Assembly: GCA_025923995.1 (NCBI GenBank)
Contig: JAICEW010000030.1
Span: forward strand, 1-32,224
DNA length: 32,224 nucleotides
Direction of reading: 5' to 3'
From: Vicinamibacteria bacterium
GTDB taxonomy: Bacteria > Acidobacteriota > Vicinamibacteria > Fen-336
This document shows positions 9,817-18,802 of this stretch, one piece after another. The position numbers and the translations under genes were made by a program. Numbering within the stretch: position 1 is the first letter of the stretch; each line of letters starts with the position of its first letter. Below the pieces are notes generated by a model, which saw only the letters and a list, made by a program, of their open reading frames with translations, did not search any database and was not told where the DNA came from.

Positions 9817-11999
9817 TGATGCGTCTGGTGTCGCTCGCGCTGCTCCTGCTCGCCCCCGTGGACGCGCTGGCGCAGGAGCCCTCTCCCTCGCCCTCCGCTC
9901 CGCCGTCGATCCCTGCGTCCCCCGCTCCCGGAGAATCGCCGACGGAGCCCACGCCCACGTTCGCGGCCGGCGTGGAGCTGGTCACGGTGGACGTGGTGGT
10001 CACGGACAAGAAGAACTCCTCGGTCACCGGCCTGCGCCGCGAGGACTTCACGATCCTGGAGGACGGCCGGCCGCAGGAGATCTCGACCTTCGACGCCGTC
10101 CAGGTGCCGGACGCGCCGGCCGCGGTGCCGGCGCCCAAGCCCGCGCTCTCGGTCAACACGGACTCCGGCGAGCGCACCGCGCGCACCTTCGTGATCGTGT
10201 TCGACGACGTGCACCTCACCCTCTTCCAGGCCCAGCGCGCCAAGCTGGCCATCGCCCAGTTCCTGAAGACGGGCGTGCGCGAGGGCGACCGCGTGAGCAT
10301 CGTGGCCACCGGCGGGGGCGCGTGGTGGAGCACGCGCATGGAGGCGGGCCGCGAGGACCTGATGTCCATCCTGAAGCGCCTGGAGGGCCGGCTGGTGCCG
10401 GACACCTCGCCCGAGCGCATGAGCGACAACGAAGCCATGCGCATCCACGTCTACCGCGACAAGCAGGTGGAGGACCGCGTGGCGCGGCGGTTCGACACCT
10501 ACGGGGTGACCGCGCGGCAGAGCGCGCAGGAGACGCAGCCCTATGCGGACGGCGATCCCTTCGTGCAGGCGCGGGCGGCGGACGTCTACTACCAGGCCGC
10601 GTCGCGCAACCGGATCACGCTGCAGGTGCTGGAGCGCGTGCTGCTGTCGCTGGCCGCGACGCGCGGCCGCAAGTCCCTGATCCTGGTCTCGCAGGGCTTC
10701 ATCTACGACCCCCAGCTCGACGAGTTCAAGACGGTCGTGCAGACCTCGCGGCGCTCCAACGTCGCCATGTACTTCGTGGACACGCGCGGCCTGGGCGGCA
10801 TGCCCAGCTTCGCCACCGCCGAGTTCGGCCCCGCCATCGACAACCAGGACATCGGCGCCGCGTTCGGCGACGAGTTCGAGCAGTCGGCCGGCTCGGAGAC
10901 GCTGGCCTCGGACAGCGGCGGCTTCTCCGTCAAGAACACGAACGACCTGGGCCGCGGGTTCGACCGCATCGCGAACGAGACGAAGAGCTACTACCTGATC
11001 GGCTACCACCCGAACAACCCGAAGGAGGACGGCAAGTTCCGCAAGATCGAGGTCAAGGTCGCGCGGAAGGACATCAGGGTGCGGGCGCGCAAGGGCTACT
11101 TCGCGCCGGTGCCGGGCGGCGCGGTGAACGTGCGCAAGGACGCGGCGGGAGACCCGGACATCCAGGCGGCGCTCGACTCGCCGTACGAGGAGAAGGCCAT
11201 CCCGCTGCGCATGTCCGCCTGGGTGTTCGAGGAGACGCTGCTGGGCAAGGCCAACACCATCGTGGCCACCGACGTGGACGTGCGCGAGTTCGCGTTCAAG
11301 GAGCAGGAAGGCCGCTTCCTGGACACGCTCGAGTTCCTGCTGGTGGTCGCGCACCTGGAGTCGGGCGAGTTCTTCCGCTTCGACCAGAAGGTGGACATGA
11401 AGCTGCTGCCGGCCACGCGCGAGCGGCTCGGAAGGTCCTGGTTCCCGATCGTGCGCGATTTCGAGCTGGCGCCCGGGGCCTACCAGGCCAAGATCGTGGT
11501 GCGCGACGGCAACAGCCGGCGCATCGGCACGGTGGTCCACGAGTTCACGGTGCCCGACCTCACCAAGCTGCGCACGTCCTCGATCATCCTGAGCGACACG
11601 CTGCAGCCCGACAAGGCGGGCGAGCGGCCGCGCCCTGCCCTCGTGGTCCGGCGGACCTTCGCGCCCGACACCACGCTCTACGCGCAGTTCGAGGTGTACG
11701 GCGCCGAGAAGGAGAAGGGCTCGGGCATGCCCAAGGTGTCGGCGGGGTACCAGATCCGCCGCGAGGACGGCACCGTCGTCACCCGCATGGCCCCCACGCA
11801 GATCCTGCCCACCTCGCTGGGCAAGCTCTCGCGCCTGGTCGGCACGGAGCTGCGCGACGCGGTCCCGGGCTCCTACGAGTTCGTGCTGGAGCTGAGGGAC
11901 GAGATCGGCGGCGGCTCCGTGGAGATCCGCGAGCCGTTCCGGGTGGACGCGGCTGCGGTCAAGCCCGCCGCCCCGGCCCCCGTGCCCGGAGGCCCCTGA
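9816..11999 (+). CDS. Acidobacterial VWFA-related domain protein (TIGR03436-like)
   Basis: Signal peptide; VELVTVDVVVTDKKNSSVTGLRREDFTILEDGRPQEISTF; VIVFDDVHLT; YYLIGYHPNNPKEDGKFRKIEVKV. Start overlaps the Rieske stop. Confidence 0.93.
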   Translation: MMRLVSLALLLLAPVDALAQEPSPSPSAPPSIPASPAPGESPTEPTPTFAAGVELVTVDVVVTDKKNSSVTGLRREDFTILEDGRPQEISTFDAVQVPDAPAAVPAPKPALSVNTDSGERTARTFVIVFDDVHLTLFQAQRAKLAIAQFLKTGVREGDRVSIVATGGGAWWSTRMEAGREDLMSILKRLEGRLVPDTSPERMSDNEAMRIHVYRDKQVEDRVARRFDTYGVTARQSAQETQPYADGDPFVQARAADVYYQAASRNRITLQVLERVLLSLAATRGRKSLILVSQGFIYDPQLDEFKTVVQTSRRSNVAMYFVDTRGLGGMPSFATAEFGPAIDNQDIGAAFGDEFEQSAGSETLASDSGGFSVKNTNDLGRGFDRIANETKSYYLIGYHPNNPKEDGKFRKIEVKVARKDIRVRARKGYFAPVPGGAVNVRKDAAGDPDIQAALDSPYEEKAIPLRMSAWVFEETLLGKANTIVATDVDVREFAFKEQEGRFLDTLEFLLVVAHLESGEFFRFDQKVDMKLLPATRERLGRSWFPIVRDFELAPGAYQAKIVVRDGNSRRIGTVVHEFTVPDLTKLRTSSIILSDTLQPDKAGERPRPALVVRRTFAPDTTLYAQFEVYGAEKEKGSGMPKVSAGYQIRREDGTVVTRMAPTQILPTSLGKLSRLVGTELRDAVPGSYEFVLELRDEIGGGSVEIREPFRVDAAAVKPAAPAPVPGGP

Positions 12000-12014
12000 T
12001 CCGGGACGTTCCGG

Positions 12015-12401
12015 CTACGGGGCCGAAGGGGACGCGGCGGGCGCCGGAGCGGAAGCGGGCGGCACCGAGGCCGCGGGCACCGAAGCCGCGGGCACGGATG
12101 CCGCGGGGACGGACGGGGCCGCCACCGGGGCCGTCTGGCCGGCCTTGTCCAGCACCGAGGACGACTTGGGCCTCAGCATCGACAGCGCCAGGCAGGTGAT
12201 CATGAACAGGGCGGCCAGGATGGTGGTGGCCTTCGAGAGCACGTTCGCCGATCCGCGCGGACCGAAGGCGGTCTGCGTGCCGCCGCCGCCGAACGCGCTG
12301 GCCAGGTCCTGGTTCTTGCCCTGCTGGAGGAGCACCACGCCGATCAGGAACAGGCAGGCGATCACGTGGAAGACGATCACGAAGTAGTACGCGACGGTCA
12401 T
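12015..12401 (-). CDS. secG: Preprotein translocase subunit SecG with extended Ala/Pro/Ser tail
   Basis: VFHVIACLFLIGVVLLQQGKNQDLASAFGGGGTQTAFGPRGSANVLSKATTILAALFMITCLALSML. Confidence 0.95.
   Translation of the reverse strand: MTVAYYFVIVFHVIACLFLIGVVLLQQGKNQDLASAFGGGGTQTAFGPRGSANVLSKATTILAALFMITCLALSMLRPKSSSVLDKAGQTAPVAAPSVPAASVPAASVPAASVPPASAPAPAASPSAP
12061..12105. repeat. 15-nt tandem repeat, three copies, inside the secG C-terminal coding region
   Basis: GGCACCGAGGCCGCG / GGCACCGAAGCCGCG / GGCACGGATGCCGCG, encoding (PAASV)n-type repeats on the minus strand. Confidence 0.85.
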
Positions 12402-12488
12402 TGAAGGTTCCTTCTCTCGCGGGCGGCCACCGGGGCACGCCCGAAACCCCGATTTATAGCACGGCCCGGCCCAGCGGGCGAATCGGCC

Positions 12489-13247
12489 TCAGCGGACGTC
12501 GGGCGGGTAGTGGACGATCTTGAGGAACGAGAAGGCCTCCAGCGAGGCGCCTCCCACCAGCGCGCCGTCCAGGTCGGCCTGGGCCATGAGGGCGCCGATG
12601 TTGTCGGGCTTCACGCTGCCGCCGTAGAGGATGCGCAGCGCCGCGGCGGCGGGCGCGCCGTGCGAGCCGGACACGTGCTTCCGGATGAAGGCGTGGACCT
12701 CCTGCGCCTGGTCCGGCGTCGCCGTCCGGCCGGTCCCGATGGCCCAGACCGGCTCGTACGCGACCAGCAGCGCCGCCACCTGGTCCGCGCTCAGCCCGCG
12801 CAGGGCCCGCTCGACCTGGCGCTCCACCACCTCCATCGTGCGCGCGCCCTCCCGCTCCGCCAGCGTCTCGCCGACGCAGACGATCGGCGTCAGACCGTGC
12901 GCGAGCGCCGCGCCGGTCTTGCGGGCGACGCCCTCGTCGGTCTCGCCGAAGAGCTGCCGCCGCTCGGAGTGGCCGAGGATGACGTGCGAGCACCCCACGT
13001 CCTTCAGCATGGCCGGCGAGACCTCGCCCGTGAACGCACCCTCCGTCTCGTGGTGCATGTTCTGACCGGCCAGCCCCACCCGGCTGCCCTTCAGGACCTG
13101 CGCGACGGCGGACAGCGCGGTGAACGGGGGAGCCATCACGACGTCGACGTCACCGGACGCTCCCTGGCACACGGCCTCCGCCAGCGCCTCGGCCTGCGCG
13201 ACCGTCTTGAACATCTTCCAGTTCCCGGCGATGACGGGTCGCCTCAC
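12489..13247 (-). CDS. tpiA: Triosephosphate isomerase
   Basis: VRRPVIAGNWKMFKT...; GHSERRQLFGE; AYEPVWAIGTGRTATPDQAQEVH; ILYGGSVKPDNI. GTG start overlapping the pgk stop. Confidence 0.96.
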   Translation of the reverse strand: MRRPVIAGNWKMFKTVAQAEALAEAVCQGASGDVDVVMAPPFTALSAVAQVLKGSRVGLAGQNMHHETEGAFTGEVSPAMLKDVGCSHVILGHSERRQLFGETDEGVARKTGAALAHGLTPIVCVGETLAEREGARTMEVVERQVERALRGLSADQVAALLVAYEPVWAIGTGRTATPDQAQEVHAFIRKHVSGSHGAPAAAALRILYGGSVKPDNIGALMAQADLDGALVGGASLEAFSFLKIVHYPPDVR

Positions 13248-14431
13248 TTCGCGTCCTCCAGGCAGGCGACGCCGGGCAGCGGCTCTCCGCTCAGGAACTC
13301 GAGCGAGGCGCCGCCGCCCGTGGAGACGTGGTCGATGCGGTCGGCCAGGCCCATCTGGGTGACGGCCGCGACGCTGTCGCCCCCGCCCACGATCGAGACG
13401 CCGGGGCTGTCGGCCAGGGCCTTCGCCATCGCGAGCGTGCCCTGCGCGAACGGGGCCATCTCGAACACGCCCATCGGCCCGTTCCACAGCACGAGCTTGG
13501 CCCGGCCCGCCTCTTCCGCGTACGCCTTCGCGGTGCGGGCGCCGATGTCGAGGCCCATCCAGCCGTCCGGCACCTCCTCGACGGGCAGCGTCCGGTGCTC
13601 GGCGTCCTCCTTGAAGGCCGCGGCGACCACGTGGTCGACCGGCAGGCGCAGCTTGCCGCCCGCCTTCTGCATCAGGTCCTTCGCGAGCGGGATCTTGTCC
13701 TCCTCGACCAGGCTCTTGCCGGTCGCGATGCCGCGCGCCCGCAGGAACGTGTAGGCCATGCCGCCGCCGACGAGGAGAGCGTCCACCCGCGGCAGCAGGC
13801 TCTCGATCACTTCGATCTTGTCCGAGACCTTCGCCCCGCCCAGCACCGTCACGAAGGGCCGCTCGGGCGCCTCCAGGGCCATGCCCAGGTAGCGCAGCTC
13901 CTTCTCCATCAGCAGGCCGGCGACGGAGCGCGCGACGTGGTGCGCGACCCCTTCGGTCGAGGCGTGCGCCCGGTGCGCGGAGCCGAACGCGTCGTTGACG
14001 AAGATCGAGGCACCGCTGTCGGCGATCATGCGCTTCGCGAAGGCGGGGTCGTTCTTCTCCTCCTCCGCATGGAAGCGGACGTTCTCCAGCAGCAGCACGT
14101 CGCCGTCGCCCAGGGCCCCCGCCAGGTCGCTCACGGCCTGTCCCACGCAGTCGGGCGCCATGGTGACCGGCCGGCCCAGCAGCTCGCCCAGGCGGGCCGC
14201 CGCCGGCTTCAGGCTGAACTGCGGGTCGGGCCCCTTCTTGGGCCGTCCCAGGTGCGAGGTGAGGACGAGGCGCGCCCCGGCCTGGCGCAGGTGCTCGAGG
14301 GTCGGCAGCGACGCCCGGATGCGCGTGTCGTCGCTGATGGCGCCGCCCTCGAGCGGGACGTTGTAGTCGACGCGCACGAACACGCGCGCGCCGCGCACGT
14401 CGCCGAGATCCCGGATGGTGGCTTTCGGCAA
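13244..14431 (-). CDS. pgk: Phosphoglycerate kinase
   Basis: ARVFVRVDYNVPLEGG...SHLGRPKKG...FVTVLGGAKVSDKIEVI...GPMGVFE...SIVGGGDSVAAV. Confidence 0.97.
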   Translation of the reverse strand: MPKATIRDLGDVRGARVFVRVDYNVPLEGGAISDDTRIRASLPTLEHLRQAGARLVLTSHLGRPKKGPDPQFSLKPAAARLGELLGRPVTMAPDCVGQAVSDLAGALGDGDVLLLENVRFHAEEEKNDPAFAKRMIADSGASIFVNDAFGSAHRAHASTEGVAHHVARSVAGLLMEKELRYLGMALEAPERPFVTVLGGAKVSDKIEVIESLLPRVDALLVGGGMAYTFLRARGIATGKSLVEEDKIPLAKDLMQKAGGKLRLPVDHVVAAAFKEDAEHRTLPVEEVPDGWMGLDIGARTAKAYAEEAGRAKLVLWNGPMGVFEMAPFAQGTLAMAKALADSPGVSIVGGGDSVAAVTQMGLADRIDHVSTGGGASLEFLSGEPLPGVACLEDAK

Positions 14432-14458
14432 GTCAGTCCCTCCGTGTCGAGGGCCGTC

Positions 14459-15553
<1,095 letters not shown>

Positions 15554-15566
15554 CTAGCTTGCGGGG

Positions 15567-16379
15567 ATGTCGCTTGGGCTGAGGAAGTTGGGCGGTGTGG
15601 CGCTGGCGCTCCTTTCCTGCGGCGCGGCGGCCGCGGACGAGCGGCTCGTGCTGCTCGGAGGCGGTCCTCGGCCCCCCGAGGCCCTGTCCCGCTTCGCCGA
15701 GTGGGCGGGGGGGCGCAAGGCGCGCATCCTCGTGATCGCGTGGGCCAGCTCCGACCCCGCGGAGTCGTTCGACTCGTTGCGCGACGACTTCGCCCCCTAC
15801 CGCCCCGACCGCATGGACCTGGCGCCTTCGCCCCCGCTGGGACCGGGCGCGAAGGCGGATCTCTCGCGCCAGATCGAGCGCGCCACCGGCGTCTTCTTCT
15901 CCGGCGGGGACCAGGGCCGGATCATGGACGTGCTGCGCGACGGACCGCTGCTCGAGTCGCTGCGCGCACGCTACGAGGCGGGAGTGGTGTTCGGCGGCAC
16001 GAGCGCCGGCACCGCCTGCATGTCGAGCCTCATGATCACGGGCGACGGTGATTTCACGGTCATCGACGCCGACGCGGTCGGCGTGCGCGCGGGCCTGGGC
16101 CTGCTGCCGAACGTGATCCTGGACCAGCACTTCATCAAGCGCCAGCGGCAGAACCGCCTGTTCGGGCTGATCCTGAGGCATCCCGGTCGGCTCGGCCTCG
16201 GCGTCGACGAGGGCTCCGCCCTGGTCGTGCGCGACAACCGCCACGCCGAGGTGATGGGACGTGCGCCCGTGATGGTGGTGGACGGCCGCGACAAGCCCGG
16301 AGGGCTGGTGGTGCAGCTGCTGCAGCCGGGCGACCGCTACGACATCAAGAAAAGGAAGCGGGCGAAGGGGAACGACTGA
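15567..16379 (+). CDS. Cyanophycinase-like peptidase (S51 family) with N-terminal export signal
   Basis: LGGVALALLSCGAAAADERLVLLGGGPRP...; GVFFSGGDQGRIMDVL; nucleophile motif VVFGGTSAGTACMSS; GLGLLPNVILDQHFIKRQRQNRLFGLI. Confidence 0.9.
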   Translation: MSLGLRKLGGVALALLSCGAAAADERLVLLGGGPRPPEALSRFAEWAGGRKARILVIAWASSDPAESFDSLRDDFAPYRPDRMDLAPSPPLGPGAKADLSRQIERATGVFFSGGDQGRIMDVLRDGPLLESLRARYEAGVVFGGTSAGTACMSSLMITGDGDFTVIDADAVGVRAGLGLLPNVILDQHFIKRQRQNRLFGLILRHPGRLGLGVDEGSALVVRDNRHAEVMGRAPVMVVDGRDKPGGLVVQLLQPGDRYDIKKRKRAKGND

Positions 16380-16462
16380 GGCGAGGGCGCGTTGGTCCGC
16401 GCCCCCGGCCTCGTACGTGAGGGATGTTCCGTTTGCTCGCGGAGGGGACTTCCCCTTGCTCC

Positions 16463-16621
16463 TTACTTCGGGCCGTTCCCGGGCCACCCGCCGCCGCCTT
16501 CGTCCGTCTCGATCCTGGTCGACGAGTCGGACGTCGCGGTGACGGTCTGGTCGACAGAGGCCTCATAGGTCACGAGGCCAACGGTGAACAGCAGAAAGGC
16601 GATCCAAGTCGCTTGACGCAT
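16463..16621 (-). CDS. Small exported-looking Gly/Trp/Pro-terminated peptide (52 aa)
   Basis: MRQATWIAFLLFTVGLVTYEASVDQTVTATSDSSTRIETDEGGGGWPGNGPK. GGGGAGG SD immediately upstream of ATG at 16621; hydrophobic leader. Confidence 0.65.
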   Translation of the reverse strand: MRQATWIAFLLFTVGLVTYEASVDQTVTATSDSSTRIETDEGGGGWPGNGPK

Positions 16622-16635
16622 CGATCCTCCCCTGT

Positions 16636-16654
16636 AGCCGCCCCCTCGGCGGCT
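16636..16654 (-). promoter_or_regulatory. Leader hairpin just upstream of the small-peptide SD
   Basis: Minus strand AGCCGCC-GAGGG-GGCGGCT (7-bp stem, 5-nt loop) directly before ACAGGGGAGGATCGATG. Confidence 0.5.
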
Positions 16655-16715
16655 CACGAATGCGCATCCTTTAGCCAAAAGGGCGGGCTTGTCCAGCCCC
16701 TTCAGGGGGGCCCCA

Positions 16716-16744
16716 TTGACCGGGAAGCAAATGAGCCGTAAGGT
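16716..16744 (+). promoter_or_regulatory. Candidate promoter for the GAF-like/Fis-HTH regulator
   Basis: TTGACC (16716-16721), 17-nt spacer, TAAGGT (16739-16744). Predicted TSS falls about at the ATG at 16751. Confidence 0.45.
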
Positions 16745-16750
16745 GTGCGC

Positions 16751-17332
16751 ATGCGTGACCTGCCTGAGCTCGCCGCACTCCTGGTTGGACCGGATCCGCG
16801 CCTGGCAGCGGACCGGACGTTGGGGTTCCTGATCGCGCGCAGCCGCGCGCGGGGCGGGGCCGTGCTTCAGCTCCGTGAGGGCGAGCCGATGCCCTTCGCC
16901 ACGCGCGACCTGGCGGCCCCGCGACTGGCCGAGGCCGCCGCGCTCTGGCGCTCGCAGCACACCCGGCTGGTGGCCGGCAAGGTGGTCAGTTCCGCCACCG
17001 GACTGATGGTGCCGCTCCGCGACGAGGGGACGCTCGTGGGGGCGCTCTATCTCGAGGATGGGGGATCGTTCGACGAAGCGAGCGTGATGGCGTCGCTGCT
17101 CACGCTCACCAAGGCGGTGGGGTCGCGGGACCATGTCGAGACTCTCGCCACCTACCTCCCGGCGGTTCCCGCCGACGAGATCCTCCGCGAGCAGATGCTG
17201 GCCGCGCTCGACCGGAACGAGTGGAACATCTCGAAGGTCGCGCGTATCCTTGGCGTCGCGCGCCGGACCGTGTACCTGCGGCTGGAGCGCTACGGGATTC
17301 CGCGAAAGCGAGTGCCCAAGACGCTGAGTTGA
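16751..17332 (+). CDS. Transcriptional regulator: GAF-like N-terminus plus Fis-type C-terminal HTH
   Basis: VPLRDEGTLVGALYLEDGG...FDEASVMASLLTLTKAVG (GAF-like end); C-term LAALDRNEWNISKVARILGVARRTVYLRLERYGIPRKR (HTH_8/Fis). No AAA+ domain. Confidence 0.82.
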   Translation: MRDLPELAALLVGPDPRLAADRTLGFLIARSRARGGAVLQLREGEPMPFATRDLAAPRLAEAAALWRSQHTRLVAGKVVSSATGLMVPLRDEGTLVGALYLEDGGSFDEASVMASLLTLTKAVGSRDHVETLATYLPAVPADEILREQMLAALDRNEWNISKVARILGVARRTVYLRLERYGIPRKRVPKTLS

Positions 17333-18039
17333 TGAGCTCGAGAGAACTGCTGCTCGCGGTCGTGATCCTGGCGGCGGTGGCCGTCATCGCCGGGTTGATC
17401 GTGCGCGGCCGTGTGCGGCAGTGCTGGTCGTTCGCCGCCTACCTGTGCTCCGTCGTGACCTGCGGCGCCTTCTACATCCAGGACGCATACTTCACCAAGG
17501 AGTTCTGGATGACGCGCCAGATCATCTTCGACGTCCTCAAGACGGCGGTCGCGCTGGAGATCGCCTGGCAGGTGGTGCGCGCGTTTCCCGGCGCGTTGCG
17601 CACGGCCCGCGTTTTCGCGCTGCTCCTGCTGGTGGGCAGCACGATCCTCCTCGCGGCGGGCCTGTCGCACTCGTCCAACTACCTGGCCGTGCTTTTCGCG
17701 TGGCAGCCGAGGGTCGTGGCGTGCACGGCGCTGCTCTTCACCCTCACGGCGCTGCTCGTCGCCTGGTACCACCTGCCCATCCGGCGCCTGCACCGCGCGA
17801 TCATGGGCGGGTTCACCGTCTACCTGGCGTTCTTCGCGACCGTGCTGAGCATCCTGCAGCGGAGCTTCCACTCGCCCGAGGCGCGGTACTGGTACGGCCA
17901 GTTGGACTCGTACGCGTACCTGGCGCTCGTGGTCTACTGGGCACGGGCCGCCTGGGCCCGCGCCGAGGAGCCGATGCCTGAGCCTCTGGCCGTCCCGGAA
18001 CGTCGCGAAGCACCGGCGCTCGCGGAGAACGCCGCATGA
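17332..18039 (+). CDS. Polytopic membrane protein of unknown function (about 7 TM by eye)
   Basis: Multiple hydrophobic segments (LLLAVVILAAVAVIAGLIV; VFALLLLVGSTILLAAGL; ACTALLFTLTALLVAWY; FTVYLAFFATVLSIL...). ATGA overlap with the regulator. Confidence 0.75.
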   Translation: MSSRELLLAVVILAAVAVIAGLIVRGRVRQCWSFAAYLCSVVTCGAFYIQDAYFTKEFWMTRQIIFDVLKTAVALEIAWQVVRAFPGALRTARVFALLLLVGSTILLAAGLSHSSNYLAVLFAWQPRVVACTALLFTLTALLVAWYHLPIRRLHRAIMGGFTVYLAFFATVLSILQRSFHSPEARYWYGQLDSYAYLALVVYWARAAWARAEEPMPEPLAVPERREAPALAENAA

Positions 18040-18713
18040 CCTGGGCGATCGTCGCGGCCGGCGCGTCGCTCGTCGTCTTCCTGGTGCTCTCGCGCTACAT
18101 GCACAGCGCGCGGGTCCGTGACTGGCAGGCGCTGCCCACCGTGCGCACGCGCCGCTACCTGGCCGAGGTGGAGGACCAGATCGCGCTGGACGCGCAGGTG
18201 GTGGAGGAGGCCTACGGGGCCGCCGCCGGCTCGCGCGAGACGCCGGACGAGGCCGCGCACCTGCTGCGCTGCGCGTTCGACCTGATCCAGGCCACGCAGA
18301 CGGACCGGCTCCAGCGGCTGAAGCTGATGATGCAGTTCGCGCGCATGAGCGCGGCCATCCTGGTGGCGCCGCCGGTGCGCCCCGCGCGGTTCAAGCTGCG
18401 CGAGGTGCGCTCCGTCGCGGCCCTGGGGTGGCTGCTGCACCAGGTGCTGGTGAGCCCGACTGAGCGCTTCCTGGCCCGCCTGCGCGTGCTGGCCTGGGGC
18501 TTCTGGCTGGCCCTGCGCTCGCTACGCGGCGCGCGCGACCAGGTGAGCGAGAACCCCGCCATCGAGACCAACTGGGCGCGCTTCGAGAACGCCCTGGGCG
18601 ACTGGCGCACGCTCGACCAGGAGCACGCGTTCGCGGTGCGCCACCTGCTGCTCTCGCTGTCGGCCGAGCCGGGCGCGGTCGCGCCGGCGCCGGTCAACAA
18701 CCCACAGCCCTAG
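18036..18713 (+). CDS. Membrane-anchored protein of unknown function
   Basis: N-terminal TM (WAIVAAGASLVVFLVLSRYM), long alpha-helical remainder; ATGA overlap with the upstream gene. Confidence 0.7.
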   Translation: MTWAIVAAGASLVVFLVLSRYMHSARVRDWQALPTVRTRRYLAEVEDQIALDAQVVEEAYGAAAGSRETPDEAAHLLRCAFDLIQATQTDRLQRLKLMMQFARMSAAILVAPPVRPARFKLREVRSVAALGWLLHQVLVSPTERFLARLRVLAWGFWLALRSLRGARDQVSENPAIETNWARFENALGDWRTLDQEHAFAVRHLLLSLSAEPGAVAPAPVNNPQP

Positions 18714-18721
18714 CCTCCCGG

Positions 18722-18741
18722 GGCGCTGCCGGGTGAGCGCC
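18722..18741 (+). terminator. Weak candidate terminator hairpin after the membrane-protein operon
   Basis: GGCGCT-gccgggtg-AGCGCC followed by GTTT. Confidence 0.3.
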
Positions 18742-18802
18742 GTTTCGCGCGATACTTCCGACGAAAGCGAGCCCTCGTCCTTCGGGCCGGAAAGCGTGAG
18801 CC

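Noticed and set aside
9768-11540. 590-aa minus ORF opposite the VWFA gene
   Set aside because: His/Arg/Leu-rich shadow of the VWFA coding strand, no recognisable domain.
16385-16404. GGGCGCG-ttggtc-CGCGCCC hairpin after the cyanophycinase gene as an intrinsic terminator
   Set aside because: No T-tract follows; may be incidental in GC-rich sequence.
16622-16715. Leader called as a c-di-GMP-I (GEMM) riboswitch
   Set aside because: Partial resemblance (GGACAAGCC...GGCTAA) but the conserved GGCAAA and ACGCAAAG blocks are absent; left as an unassigned structured leader.
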